The notes under the pieces: model-generated
Database searches by the model: none
What the model saw: the letters and a program-made list of their open reading frames with translations, nothing else
Told to the model about the DNA's origin: nothing
Assembly: GCF_001690195.1 (NCBI RefSeq)
Contig: NZ_LZGM01000031.1
Location: forward strand, 1 to 38,031
Reading direction: 5' to 3'
From: Gilliamella sp. wkB108
Lineage (GTDB): Bacteria; Pseudomonadota; Gammaproteobacteria; Enterobacterales; Orbaceae
DNA length: 38,031 bases
Part shown: positions 18,958-25,923 of the stretch, piece after piece
Layout: every line of letters starts with the position of its first letter
Position numbering within the stretch: the stretch's first letter is position 1
Made by a program: the position numbers and the translations under genes

Positions 18958-20508
18958 GTTATTCTCCATATTTGCAAGCAATACTACTGGGTAATTTTTT
19001 ATCTTTTTAACTTGTTTAAGTTTATTAAAATCAGTGTGTAACTTCTCCCTAGCGCTAATTTTAATTTCTGCAATTATTCGCTCATCTGGATTAGCAAAAG
19101 CGTTTTTATCAAAAGTTTGCGTAATATAATTACGTAAACTATTAGCCCAAGCAGATAAACAAGTTAACCGACCATTAGCATTATCTTTTTCCTCAATAAG
19201 TTGATTTACAAATTGATAGAATGCGGGTTCTGTCTCTTGCCAGTAGGCCATATCCACCGCGCTTGATTGTCGATTTATTGCACTCATGGCTTCGCGTAAT
19301 AGCGTTAAGGCTTCTTTAGCCAGTGCTAACGACAGTGAAATGAGATCTTCTAAATCACTGTCAGGCTCAGCTAAAGCAGGAATAACAGGAAAAGCGTGTT
19401 CATACCAGCAACGAGCCTTCATATTGTCAAAATCGTAACCAAAACACCATAATCCATATTTTTCGGTTGATTTAAACCTACGATGATAATGTGCGCTAAC
19501 AATTTCTGCCGATTGAGTATCATTAGTGTTTATTACCATACCCAACCAATCGCGGTAGGCTAACCCTCCCGGTTGCCCTTTAATGGGTATTGATGCCCCT
19601 GTTTTATTATCTTTTCGATAAGGGGTTAAGGGGTGTATCCAGTTTTGATATTGAATACCATAATTTTTAGTTTGATACTGCTTGATAAGTTGCGATGAGG
19701 TTTCACCACATAAATCACACGCTCCTTGCTCGGTATGCTCAAAATCAAGCTCAATTCGACGTGGCATACCCCAAAAAGCTTGGCAATAATTTGCCTGCAA
19801 AGGAAAAACGCTCAGATTTTTAGGCGGTTCACTGGTTTGGGTCGGTGCTAACCACGGGAAAACCGATTCATCAAATTTAGACGGTCTCTCTTTTTTGTCG
19901 AGTGGCATAACATTTAACCAGAGCTTTTTCCATAATGGTGTTGCGGTATTTAATGCTGGCATAATTAAGGTCGTGATAGGTCCACCACCACGCAAACTCA
20001 CACGATGCCCTTGCCCACCAGAGGGAGCATTTGTTTGTAAGGTAAATAAGCTAATTACCGCACAATGGGGACAGATAGCTTTAACAAAATCACGTTTGAT
20101 AAAGTGATCGGTATTTTTCTTTATGGCATTTTCCCCCGGTGCTTCTACCAATAAGGCGGATATGGCAACGGTATTACCGTTTAATTTAGCAAAATCTTGC
20201 ATAAAAGCCGGTTTAGTTGCACCAAATTGCATTGCTACTTGGGCTTGAGTAAATGCCTTATCTAATTCAGATTGTTCAATGCCTTCTCGCCAATACTCCT
20301 GCCATTGGTCGAGATCTTCCGGAGAAAAGGTGGTTTGCAATAAACCGATAAGAAACTGGTAGGCGGCGCCTTGAAAATCTGAGCGAAAGTAAGCGATATC
20401 AGAAATCGTTTCATCAATAAGCTCACTGGGTTTAATCTTGCTGTGGTGACCATCAAAATGAATAACGGGGATCCATTTTTCATCTAAAAGAGATAAAGAA
20501 GACAACAT
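18340..20508 (-). CDS. cas8e: Cas8e-Cse2 fusion (large plus small Cascade subunits)
   Basis: A 722-residue protein. Residues 1 to about 500 are Cas8e (CasA/Cse1, 502 residues in E. coli). They start LSLLDEKWIPVIHFDG and include the L1-loop/PAM-sensing region near 159-182 (QTNAPSGGQGHRVSLRGGG) and a zinc site C146/C149 and C264/C267. The Cas8e part ends AREKLHTDFNKLKQVK. About 17 linker residues follow, then Cse2 (Cas11e) from about 518 to 722. Its core KLRAEFRRASSLDEVRCQEG and the HHQALTLFVAVAIYAK helix match E. coli CasB. No separate cse2 exists in the operon. An internal ribosome binding site and ATG sit exactly at the junction. AAGGAGGG precedes the start. Confidence 0.93.
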   Translation of the reverse strand: MLSSLSLLDEKWIPVIHFDGHHSKIKPSELIDETISDIAYFRSDFQGAAYQFLIGLLQTTFSPEDLDQWQEYWREGIEQSELDKAFTQAQVAMQFGATKPAFMQDFAKLNGNTVAISALLVEAPGENAIKKNTDHFIKRDFVKAICPHCAVISLFTLQTNAPSGGQGHRVSLRGGGPITTLIMPALNTATPLWKKLWLNVMPLDKKERPSKFDESVFPWLAPTQTSEPPKNLSVFPLQANYCQAFWGMPRRIELDFEHTEQGACDLCGETSSQLIKQYQTKNYGIQYQNWIHPLTPYRKDNKTGASIPIKGQPGGLAYRDWLGMVINTNDTQSAEIVSAHYHRRFKSTEKYGLWCFGYDFDNMKARCWYEHAFPVIPALAEPDSDLEDLISLSLALAKEALTLLREAMSAINRQSSAVDMAYWQETEPAFYQFVNQLIEEKDNANGRLTCLSAWANSLRNYITQTFDKNAFANPDERIIAEIKISAREKLHTDFNKLKQVKKIKNYPVVLLANMENNMSDDFIKKQIILNESHKKCINEWFALLQERSCIFNGKIYNGLKLRAEFRRASSLDEVRCQEGYWILADAFFAKDNGLAENTVHHQALTLFVAVAIYAKANNSNASFASQLSEKVRGGEHNFLSKPNFEQLQASETDEEFCRRLIRAIKLRGANGVNLFSLADSIFLWVQDEHDRLQNLPANPDPFKRNSVRWAMDYYSTKKTSKE
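18957..18967 (-). promoter_or_regulatory. Internal ribosome binding site at the Cas8e/Cse2 junction
   Basis: GGAG at 18967-18964 is followed by AATAAC and ATG (18957-18955). It lies inside codons for Met-Glu-Asn-Asn-Met, in the linker between the two Cascade subunit domains and nowhere near a domain core, which is what a retained cse2 start would look like. Confidence 0.6.
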
Positions 20509-20526
20509 AACCCTCCTTATAATATC

Positions 20527-20554
20527 TAAGCGGAAGCATACTTAGTTCCGCTTA
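20527..20554 (-). other. Perfect hairpin between small ORF and cas8e
   Basis: TAAGCGGAA and TTCCGCTTA form a 9-bp perfect stem with a 10-nt loop. It lies in the 71-nt gap between the small ORF stop and cas8e, ending 8-9 nt before the cas8e ribosome binding site. There is no T-run, so it is not a standard terminator. It could affect mRNA stability, processing or translation of cas8e. Confidence 0.6.
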
Positions 20555-20579
20555 TCGATTCAATTATAAAAATAGATTT

Positions 20580-20738
20580 TTATAATATCTGTTTATTGAC
20601 TTCGAAACTTAGCAGAACAGATCGAATTTCTTTTTCGTCTATTTTATGTTTTATTTCAAAACTCCATTTTTTGGATTGATAGTGATTTGAATCCTGCATC
20701 ACCATTTTTGGTTTTAACAAATATTTAACAATATTCAC
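20580..20738 (-). CDS. Small 52-residue protein at the head of the cas operon
   Basis: I do not recognise this protein. It starts at GTG (20738) preceded by AGGAGG with a 6-nt spacing, a very strong ribosome binding site, and runs 52 codons to TAA. The product begins MNIVKYLLKPKMVMQ and is basic, with a charged helical C-terminal half (KHKIDEKEIRSVLLSFEVNK) and no signal peptide. It lies between the putative cas promoter and cas8e, on the same strand, so it should be the first gene of the transcript. It might be a leader peptide, a small regulator or an auxiliary Cascade factor; the sequence does not decide. Confidence 0.6.
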   Translation of the reverse strand: MNIVKYLLKPKMVMQDSNHYQSKKWSFEIKHKIDEKEIRSVLLSFEVNKQIL

Positions 20739-20845
20739 TATTAACCTCCTAAGGTATAGTACGTAAATTATTTATTGAAAATATTAGCAATGCAGGTATA
20801 CTTAGGTTGTCACGCCGTGGTTATAACATGCAAAGCTAATACATT

Positions 20846-20865
20846 TAGTTAGTGTGTTCTAACTA
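20846..20865. promoter_or_regulatory. Palindrome in the cas operon leader
   Basis: TAGTTAG, a 6-nt spacer, and CTAACTA make a perfect 7-bp inverted repeat about 20-40 bp downstream of the putative cas -10 element. It may be an operator for a dimeric repressor or an RNA hairpin in the 5' untranslated region. Confidence 0.4.
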
Positions 20866-20887
20866 CGAAATAATGTATCATGACTTA

Positions 20888-20916
20888 ATTATACAACGCA
20901 AGAAAAATATGAAGTA
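20888..20916 (-). promoter_or_regulatory. Putative promoter of the cas operon
   Basis: On the minus strand a consensus -10 TATAAT occurs at 20893-20888. A 17-bp spacer places the -35 at 20916-20911 (TACTTC), a weak match. A transcript starting near 20881 would have about 140 nt of leader before the small ORF. The -35 overlaps the AAG PAM and the first bases of the protospacer matched by the adjacent mini-CRISPR, so Cascade bound there should block RNA polymerase. Assigned by eye only. Confidence 0.5.
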
Positions 20917-20934
20917 TATAGATAATATTATAAT
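20912..20934 (+). promoter_or_regulatory. Protospacer with AAG PAM for the mini-CRISPR RNA
   Basis: AAG (20912-20914) is followed by 20 bases that match the pseudo-spacer at positions 1-11, 13-16 and 19. Positions 12, 17, 18 and 20 differ. A perfect seed plus canonical I-E PAM with a mismatched distal part should allow Cascade binding but not Cas3 cutting. It overlaps the putative cas -35, and also a plus-strand TATAAT at 20929-20934 that could drive the mini-CRISPR itself. Confidence 0.6.
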
Positions 20935-20955
20935 ATGATATTTCAATATACTTAA

Positions 20956-21033
20956 TTGTTCCCTATTTTAATAGGGATAAACCATATATAGATAAAATTA
21001 ATAATTGTTCCCCACACTAGTGGGGTTTTTCCT
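20956..21033 (+). ncRNA. CreR/CreA-like mini-CRISPR RNA, two pseudo-repeats
   Basis: Pseudo-repeat 1 (20956-20984) keeps TGTTCCC, a perfect stem CCCTAT/ATAGGG and the handle ATAAACCA. The 20-nt pseudo-spacer (20985-21004) begins TATATAGATAA. Pseudo-repeat 2 (21005-21033) keeps TGTTCCCC with a perfect stem CCCCAC/GTGGGG, but TTTTT follows the stem, making it an intrinsic terminator. No IHF-type leader precedes it, so it is not an acquisition locus. Cas6e cleavage after the first stem would give a guide aimed at the cas promoter protospacer at 20915-20934. Known CreR and CreA RNAs have this layout and let Cascade repress promoters. Function here is inferred. Confidence 0.7.
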
Positions 21034-21348
21034 TAAGAATCAAACTAGTTAAGCAAATTTTTTTAATTCTGGCTATAATTTATTGGCAAAATTGAGATCT
21101 CTGTTGTATTTTTTACACTTCCTTACAAATAGCTTATCGTCATCTATTTATATGATTTTTTACTTTAGAAAAATTGAATTCCCCCTATGACGCACATAAT
21201 GCGAAGCCTTAAGCGATTAAAACTCGATATGATTAGCCACTTTAATTTAGCGACATCAAGCTGGTTTACCACTATAATTACGAGCTTAAGATAAATCATT
21301 AAAAGTAGATTTAATTGCACATAGTTTATAGGCAACATTGAGAGATTT
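21034..21348. other. Intergenic region upstream of frdC
   Basis: About 315 nt with no credible gene. A 35-codon reading frame from ATG at 21187 lacks any ribosome binding site and resembles nothing I know. There is no remnant of frdA or frdB. I searched by eye for an FNR site (TTGAT-N4-ATCAA) expected for fumarate reductase and did not find a good one. Confidence 0.5.
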
Positions 21349-21777
21349 ATGAATCGAGAAAATAACGATAACTATTTAGTCAATCATCATCAGGATAGCG
21401 GTAATGATGTTAGTCCTCTTCAATCAGAAACAAAGCGTCCATTGCTGTATTCAATCATCCATAAATTAGTCCCTTTTTCAATGCTGTGGGTAAGTTTGGT
21501 ATTAATGTATGGGGTGGTTTGTATGTATACCAATGCCATGGGGCAAGATGAGTTTTACCGTTTTATCTTCTTTTTACGTCATCCCGTTGTGGTGGCATTA
21601 AATGTCTTAGCGTTATTCGCTGCCCTATTACACAGCATGATATGGTTTAACTTGCTTCCACAAAAATTGTCTTTAACGTCAGGTCATAAAAGCGTATTCA
21701 GCTATTTATTTACGCTTTGTTTGTGGGTTGTGACCCTAGCCATTTCGATTTTTTTAGTTTTATTTGTCTTAAAATAA
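21349..21777 (+). CDS. frdC: Fumarate reductase membrane anchor subunit C
   Basis: FrdC and FrdD anchor the FrdAB catalytic pair in the membrane and form the menaquinone site for anaerobic fumarate respiration. This 142-residue protein has three membrane spans (about 43-62, 77-98 and 119-141). FLRHPVVVALNVLALFAALLHSMIWF aligns clearly with E. coli FrdC. It has a longer polar N-terminus than E. coli. By my by-eye alignment the quinone-site Glu of E. coli FrdC (Glu29) falls on Lys here. GAGAG precedes ATG. The genes for FrdA and FrdB are not upstream, which is unusual. Confidence 0.85.
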   Translation: MNRENNDNYLVNHHQDSGNDVSPLQSETKRPLLYSIIHKLVPFSMLWVSLVLMYGVVCMYTNAMGQDEFYRFIFFLRHPVVVALNVLALFAALLHSMIWFNLLPQKLSLTSGHKSVFSYLFTLCLWVVTLAISIFLVLFVLK

Positions 21778-21791
21778 GTGATATTTGCATA

Positions 21792-22148
21792 ATGAAAAAT
21801 AAACCAACACCCAATAAACAAAAAAATAGCCTGGTTGCCAAGGGATTATTTAGTTTAAGTGCAACGTGGGCAGCTATTTTTTCACCGGTCGTCATTGTGA
21901 TTATGGCCTATATCATTCCATTTGGAAATGCTTCAACCCGTTCATACATTCTTAAATTAATGAGTAGCGACTTTGGTCGGATCTTCTTATTTTTGATGAT
22001 CTCATTGCCTATCTGGTATGGCTTAAAACAGATTTTAGTTATCTTACATGAATTTAACATCTATCCTAAACGTGAAAAGTTACTTACTTACGGATTGGCT
22101 TTAGCTTGGACAGCACATACTATCTATATCTTGTTTGTTCGGGTCTAA
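21792..22148 (+). CDS. frdD: Fumarate reductase membrane anchor subunit D
   Basis: FrdD is the partner anchor of FrdC. I chose ATG at 21792 (118 residues, MKNKPTPNKQ), 14 nt after frdC; it matches the 119-residue E. coli protein. An upstream in-frame TTG at 21717 would overlap frdC and is rejected. Three membrane spans are visible. GLFSLSATWAAIFSPVVIVI and FGRIFLFLMISLPIWYGLKQ match the family, and a conserved His remains in ILHEFNIYPK. A strong terminator follows. Confidence 0.87.
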   Translation: MKNKPTPNKQKNSLVAKGLFSLSATWAAIFSPVVIVIMAYIIPFGNASTRSYILKLMSSDFGRIFLFLMISLPIWYGLKQILVILHEFNIYPKREKLLTYGLALAWTAHTIYILFVRV

Positions 22149-22175
22149 ATTGAACATCGCTAATAAATATCATCA

Positions 22176-22207
22176 ATAGCGTTATAACGGTTATAACGCT
22201 ATTTTTA
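22176..22207. terminator. Terminator after frdCD
   Basis: A perfect 12-bp stem, ATAGCGTTATAA and TTATAACGCTAT, with a 3-nt loop is followed by TTTTT on the plus strand. It ends the frdCD transcript and, read from minus, also lies just past the end of the convergent exported-protein gene. Confidence 0.9.
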
Positions 22208-22215
22208 TAAGAAGA

Positions 22216-23076
22216 TTAATAGTAGGTTAGCTCTCTGACAATATCGGTATGTTTATTCGGCTGATCCTTTCTAATTTTACTCGCTGTAAGCCAATCTTGC
22301 TTATCATTAAAGCTTAAAAACTGCGTGATATATTCAGTTTTATCTTTATCACCAAATAGATTAGTCGTATAGATAGTACTTAAATGTTTGTTATCATCAT
22401 ATTGGTAGGAAAAACGAGTATCACTTTTAGTCTTATTACTAAAATCATACAAGACATGAGCTAATTGCTCATCTTTATATTCGAAAGTATGTACTGAGGA
22501 GCCTTCTTGGTTAACGCCGGTCAATTTACCTTTTTCATCGGTTTCTTTAAGTTTCCATTTTACATTTTTACTGATTAGACAATTATTATCATCATATTGA
22601 TAATTATCCGTTTCAATAAAGATGAAATCTAACGCCTTTTTAAGTTGTTGAGATTTGATAATTCTGCCTTGTTCATCGGCATTAAATTCTATTACGCTGG
22701 TGGTTTTATCTTCTGCATCTTCAATGATATTCTCCCAACCTAATTTGGTTTTATGAAGATATTCAGAATAAACGCGTTTATTTTGCTCAAAATAAAAATC
22801 ATATTTGCTTTGTGTGATTTGTCCGTTTTGATCATACTCAATAACATGCGTAGTTGATACTATTGGCGTATTATTATCATCTTTGGTGATTGCCGTTCGG
22901 GTCTCTTTTTTAATATTATCGACCGGTGAGTCAATATAGTTGAGTATTTGAAAGATATAATTATTGGATGAAACAATATTTTGGCTTGCATCCCCACCAC
23001 AGTTTAACGCCATAACATTGCATGATAACAATGACAAACATGGCGCTAATATTATCGATAATATTCGTTTTTGCAT
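22216..23076 (-). CDS. Exported protein resembling the YnfC/UPF0257 family
   Basis: A 286-residue secreted protein. Its signal peptide covers about residues 1-23; LLSC at 16-19 could be a lipobox, otherwise cleavage after VMA is likely. The body is made of repeated beta-hairpin-like units (FEYKDEQLAHVLYDF, YQYDDNNCLIS, YQYDDNKHLST) reminiscent of YD/RHS-type strands. The tail VRELTYY and overall character recall E. coli lipoprotein YnfC, but I am working from memory and the match is weak. It stands alone downstream of yejF on the same strand, 100 nt away. Function unknown. Confidence 0.6.
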   Translation of the reverse strand: MQKRILSIILAPCLSLLSCNVMALNCGGDASQNIVSSNNYIFQILNYIDSPVDNIKKETRTAITKDDNNTPIVSTTHVIEYDQNGQITQSKYDFYFEQNKRVYSEYLHKTKLGWENIIEDAEDKTTSVIEFNADEQGRIIKSQQLKKALDFIFIETDNYQYDDNNCLISKNVKWKLKETDEKGKLTGVNQEGSSVHTFEYKDEQLAHVLYDFSNKTKSDTRFSYQYDDNKHLSTIYTTNLFGDKDKTEYITQFLSFNDKQDWLTASKIRKDQPNKHTDIVRELTYY

Positions 23077-23176
23077 AATTGACCTGCTAAGTAGATTGAT
23101 ATATATACTTGTAAAAAATAACTCATTTACTGTGCTAGTGTGTTAATAAATTAATAAAATTATAACGATAGTGTTT

Positions 23177-24895
23177 TTATTCCTTGCGCATTAACAAAGC
23201 ATCTTCCCAATTGACCTTTTTCACCTCTTTATGATCCTCTTTTGCATCCATTTGATCTATCTTATCCTGATAGACCAACGTCTTAGTGGTAACCTTTGGT
23301 CGAGGAGGTTTATCCAAAAATGAAAGTAGCGTTCTGGTATATTCATTTTCAGGTGAATAAAAGATCTGCTCTCGCGAACCTTGCTCTATAATTTTACCAT
23401 CTTTCATCACCACAACTTTGTGACACATGGAGTAAATCACCGACAAATCATGACTAATAAAAAGATAGCTTAGTTGATGCTTTTCTTGCAATGATTTAAG
23501 CAAATTAATTATTTGTCGTTGAATAGTGTGATCAAGTGATGAAGTTGGCTCATCTAATATAAGTAATTCAGGTTGTAAAATTAATGCTCTGGCAATAGCT
23601 ATACGTTGGCGTTGCCCGCCAGAAAACTCACTAGGATAACGAAAACGCATATCCGGATCGAGTCCGACTTCTAACATAATATCGATAACCGCTTGTTCGC
23701 GATCAGATTTATTCATCTTATTATGTACACTTAGCCCTTCACTAATGATCTGCTCAATATTGAAACGAGGATTGAGCGAAGAAAATGGATCTTGAAAGAC
23801 CACCTGCATATAACTTCGAAATGGTAATAACGCTTTACCTTTTAAATCTTGTATAGAATAGCTATCAAATAAAATATCACCTTGTGACTTAATTAAACGC
23901 AATATAGCTAATGCTGTGGTACTTTTACCGGAACCTGATTCACCGACAATACCAACGGTTTCGCCTTGATGTACTGCAAAACCAATATTATCGACAATCT
24001 TCTTTTTCAGGCTGCTAAAAAGTCGTTTTTTGGTGGTTACCTCAACTTCAAGATGATTAACATTGAGTAATATTCCCGGATTTTCAGGAAGAGGCACCGG
24101 TTCTCCATTAGGTTCTGAATTTAATAATGTCTGGGTATATTCATTTTCAGGACGCAAAAAGATACGTTGTTTATTATTACACTCAACGATTTGACCTTGT
24201 TGCATAACAGCCACTTTATCCGCCAGTTTTTTAACAATCCCTAAGTTATGCGAAATAAATAACATACTCATATTAAGTTCATTTTTTAACTCTTTGAGAA
24301 GTTGAATTATTTGCGCTTGCACTGAAACATCTAAAGCGGTTGTTGGTTCATCAGCTATCAATAATTTAGGGTGAGTCAAAATAGCCATCGCTATCATAAC
24401 TCGTTGCCTTTCACCCCCTGAAAGTTGATGCGGATAAGCGGATAATTTATTTTCGGGTTGTTTAATTCCCACACGGTCAAGATATTGCAAAATTTCACTA
24501 CGAGCAGCATTTCGTCGCATTCCTCTATGGAGTGATAAAACCTCATAAAGTTGCTTTTCAACGGTATGTAACGGGTTAAGTGATACCATTGGCTCTTGAA
24601 AAATCATGCTAATTTGATTGCCTCGCACTTCACGCAGCTCTTTTTCCGAAGCGTGTAGCAATGATTTTTCTTCAAAAAGAATATCACCGGTTGGATAAAT
24701 AACCTGTTCTTTTCTCAATAAGCGCAAAATAGAAAGAGCGGTCACACTTTTGCCTGAACCTGACTCACCAACCAAAGCAAGGGTTTCTTGTTCATGAATA
24801 TCAAAGCTGATATTGCTCACTACTTGTGATTGTGTTTGGTTACTGTTTATAAAAGCTATACTTAAATCCTGCACGGACAATAAAGGAGAACTCAT
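23177..24895 (-). CDS. yejF: YejF, dual-ATPase subunit of the peptide ABC importer
   Basis: A 572-residue fusion of two ABC ATPase domains that powers the YejABEF importer. In E. coli this importer takes up peptides and the antibiotic microcin C. Domain 1 has Walker A GESGSGKSV near residue 44 and signature LSGGERQRV. Domain 2 has a second GESGSGKST and signature FSGGQRQRI. Both Walker B motifs (LLIADEPTTALD and LLILDEPTSSLD) are intact. The start overlaps the yejE stop by 4 nt, and the gene is last in the operon. Confidence 0.95.
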   Translation of the reverse strand: MSSPLLSVQDLSIAFINSNQTQSQVVSNISFDIHEQETLALVGESGSGKSVTALSILRLLRKEQVIYPTGDILFEEKSLLHASEKELREVRGNQISMIFQEPMVSLNPLHTVEKQLYEVLSLHRGMRRNAARSEILQYLDRVGIKQPENKLSAYPHQLSGGERQRVMIAMAILTHPKLLIADEPTTALDVSVQAQIIQLLKELKNELNMSMLFISHNLGIVKKLADKVAVMQQGQIVECNNKQRIFLRPENEYTQTLLNSEPNGEPVPLPENPGILLNVNHLEVEVTTKKRLFSSLKKKIVDNIGFAVHQGETVGIVGESGSGKSTTALAILRLIKSQGDILFDSYSIQDLKGKALLPFRSYMQVVFQDPFSSLNPRFNIEQIISEGLSVHNKMNKSDREQAVIDIMLEVGLDPDMRFRYPSEFSGGQRQRIAIARALILQPELLILDEPTSSLDHTIQRQIINLLKSLQEKHQLSYLFISHDLSVIYSMCHKVVVMKDGKIIEQGSREQIFYSPENEYTRTLLSFLDKPPRPKVTTKTLVYQDKIDQMDAKEDHKEVKKVNWEDALLMRKE

Positions 24896-25923
24896 CGATA
24901 CACTCCTTTGTTAGGATCAAACGCATCTCTTACTGCTTCACCAATAAAAATCAGAAGTGATAGTAAAGTTGCAATAATTAAAAATGAACTGATACCAAGC
25001 CATGGTGCTTGTAAATTATTTTTACCTTGCAATAGCAGACGACCGAGAGAAGGTGAATCAATTGGCAATCCATAACCTAAAAAGTCCAGTGAAGTCAGTG
25101 TGGTAATCGAACCACATAAGATAAATGGTAAAAAGGTTAATGTTGCAACCATTGCATTAGGCAACATGTGATGAAACATTATTTTGCTATCGCTCACACC
25201 CATCGCTCTTGCTGCGCGAATATAGTCAAAGTTCCGAGTACGCAAAAATTCGGCACGAACAATCCCGACTAATGCCATCCAACCAAATAAAACAGTGATC
25301 CCAAGTAACCACCAAAAATTAAGCGGTAAAATACTCGCCAGTAAAATGATAATAAATAATACCGGAAGACCGCTCCAAATTTCTATAAATCGTTGCCCGA
25401 TTAAATCGACTTTGCCACCATAATACCCCTGAATCGCTCCAACTATTACGCCAATAATTGAGGTAATAATAGTGAGAAAAATGGCGAAGAACATTGAGAT
25501 ACGAAAGCCATATAAAATGTTGGCTAATACATCAAAACCAGCATCGGTTGTACCTAACCAGTGTGCTTTTGACGGTGGTGTGGGAAACGTGTTTTCAGTG
25601 TCATAAATCAAGGTATTATAACTATAACGAAATGGCGCCCATAAAATCCAACCATTGGCCTCTATTCTATTTTGTACGGTAGGATCTAAGTAATTAGTTT
25701 GTGTTTCAAGTTGCCCACCAAATTCCGTTTCCGGATAAAAATGGAAAATCGGCGAATAATAGTTATTTTGATATTTAATAAATATCGGCCGATCATTAAC
25801 GATAAAATCAGAAAATAAGCTAATCACAAAAAAGATTGAGAAAAGCCATAACGAGTAATAACCACGACGATTATGCTTAAATCGTTGCCAACGTTGCTGA
25901 TTAATAGAGTAGTTTGTGGTCAT
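24892..25923 (-). CDS. yejE: YejE, permease subunit of the peptide ABC importer
   Basis: A 343-residue inner-membrane permease. It has one N-terminal span (about 23-41), a long periplasmic loop typical of YejE/OppC-type proteins, and five further spans with the EAA-like loop RAARAMGVSDSKIMFHHMLPNA that docks onto the ATPase. The start overlaps the yejB stop by one base (TGATG) and the end overlaps yejF by 4 nt, so the operon is tightly coupled. Confidence 0.95.
   Translation of the reverse strand: MTTNYSINQQRWQRFKHNRRGYYSLWLFSIFFVISLFSDFIVNDRPIFIKYQNNYYSPIFHFYPETEFGGQLETQTNYLDPTVQNRIEANGWILWAPFRYSYNTLIYDTENTFPTPPSKAHWLGTTDAGFDVLANILYGFRISMFFAIFLTIITSIIGVIVGAIQGYYGGKVDLIGQRFIEIWSGLPVLFIIILLASILPLNFWWLLGITVLFGWMALVGIVRAEFLRTRNFDYIRAARAMGVSDSKIMFHHMLPNAMVATLTFLPFILCGSITTLTSLDFLGYGLPIDSPSLGRLLLQGKNNLQAPWLGISSFLIIATLLSLLIFIGEAVRDAFDPNKGVYR

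Noticed and set aside
21187-21294. 35-codon ORF upstream of frdC
   Set aside because: No ribosome binding site and no resemblance to frdB or any known small protein.
21717-21791. TTG-initiated extension of FrdD
   Set aside because: It overlaps the end of frdC, has no ribosome binding site, and the 118-residue form fits the family.
23090-23118. Possible second target of the mini-CRISPR guide (AAG followed by TATATA on minus)
   Set aside because: The match fails at seed position 7 and again at position 10, so it is likely chance in AT-rich DNA.
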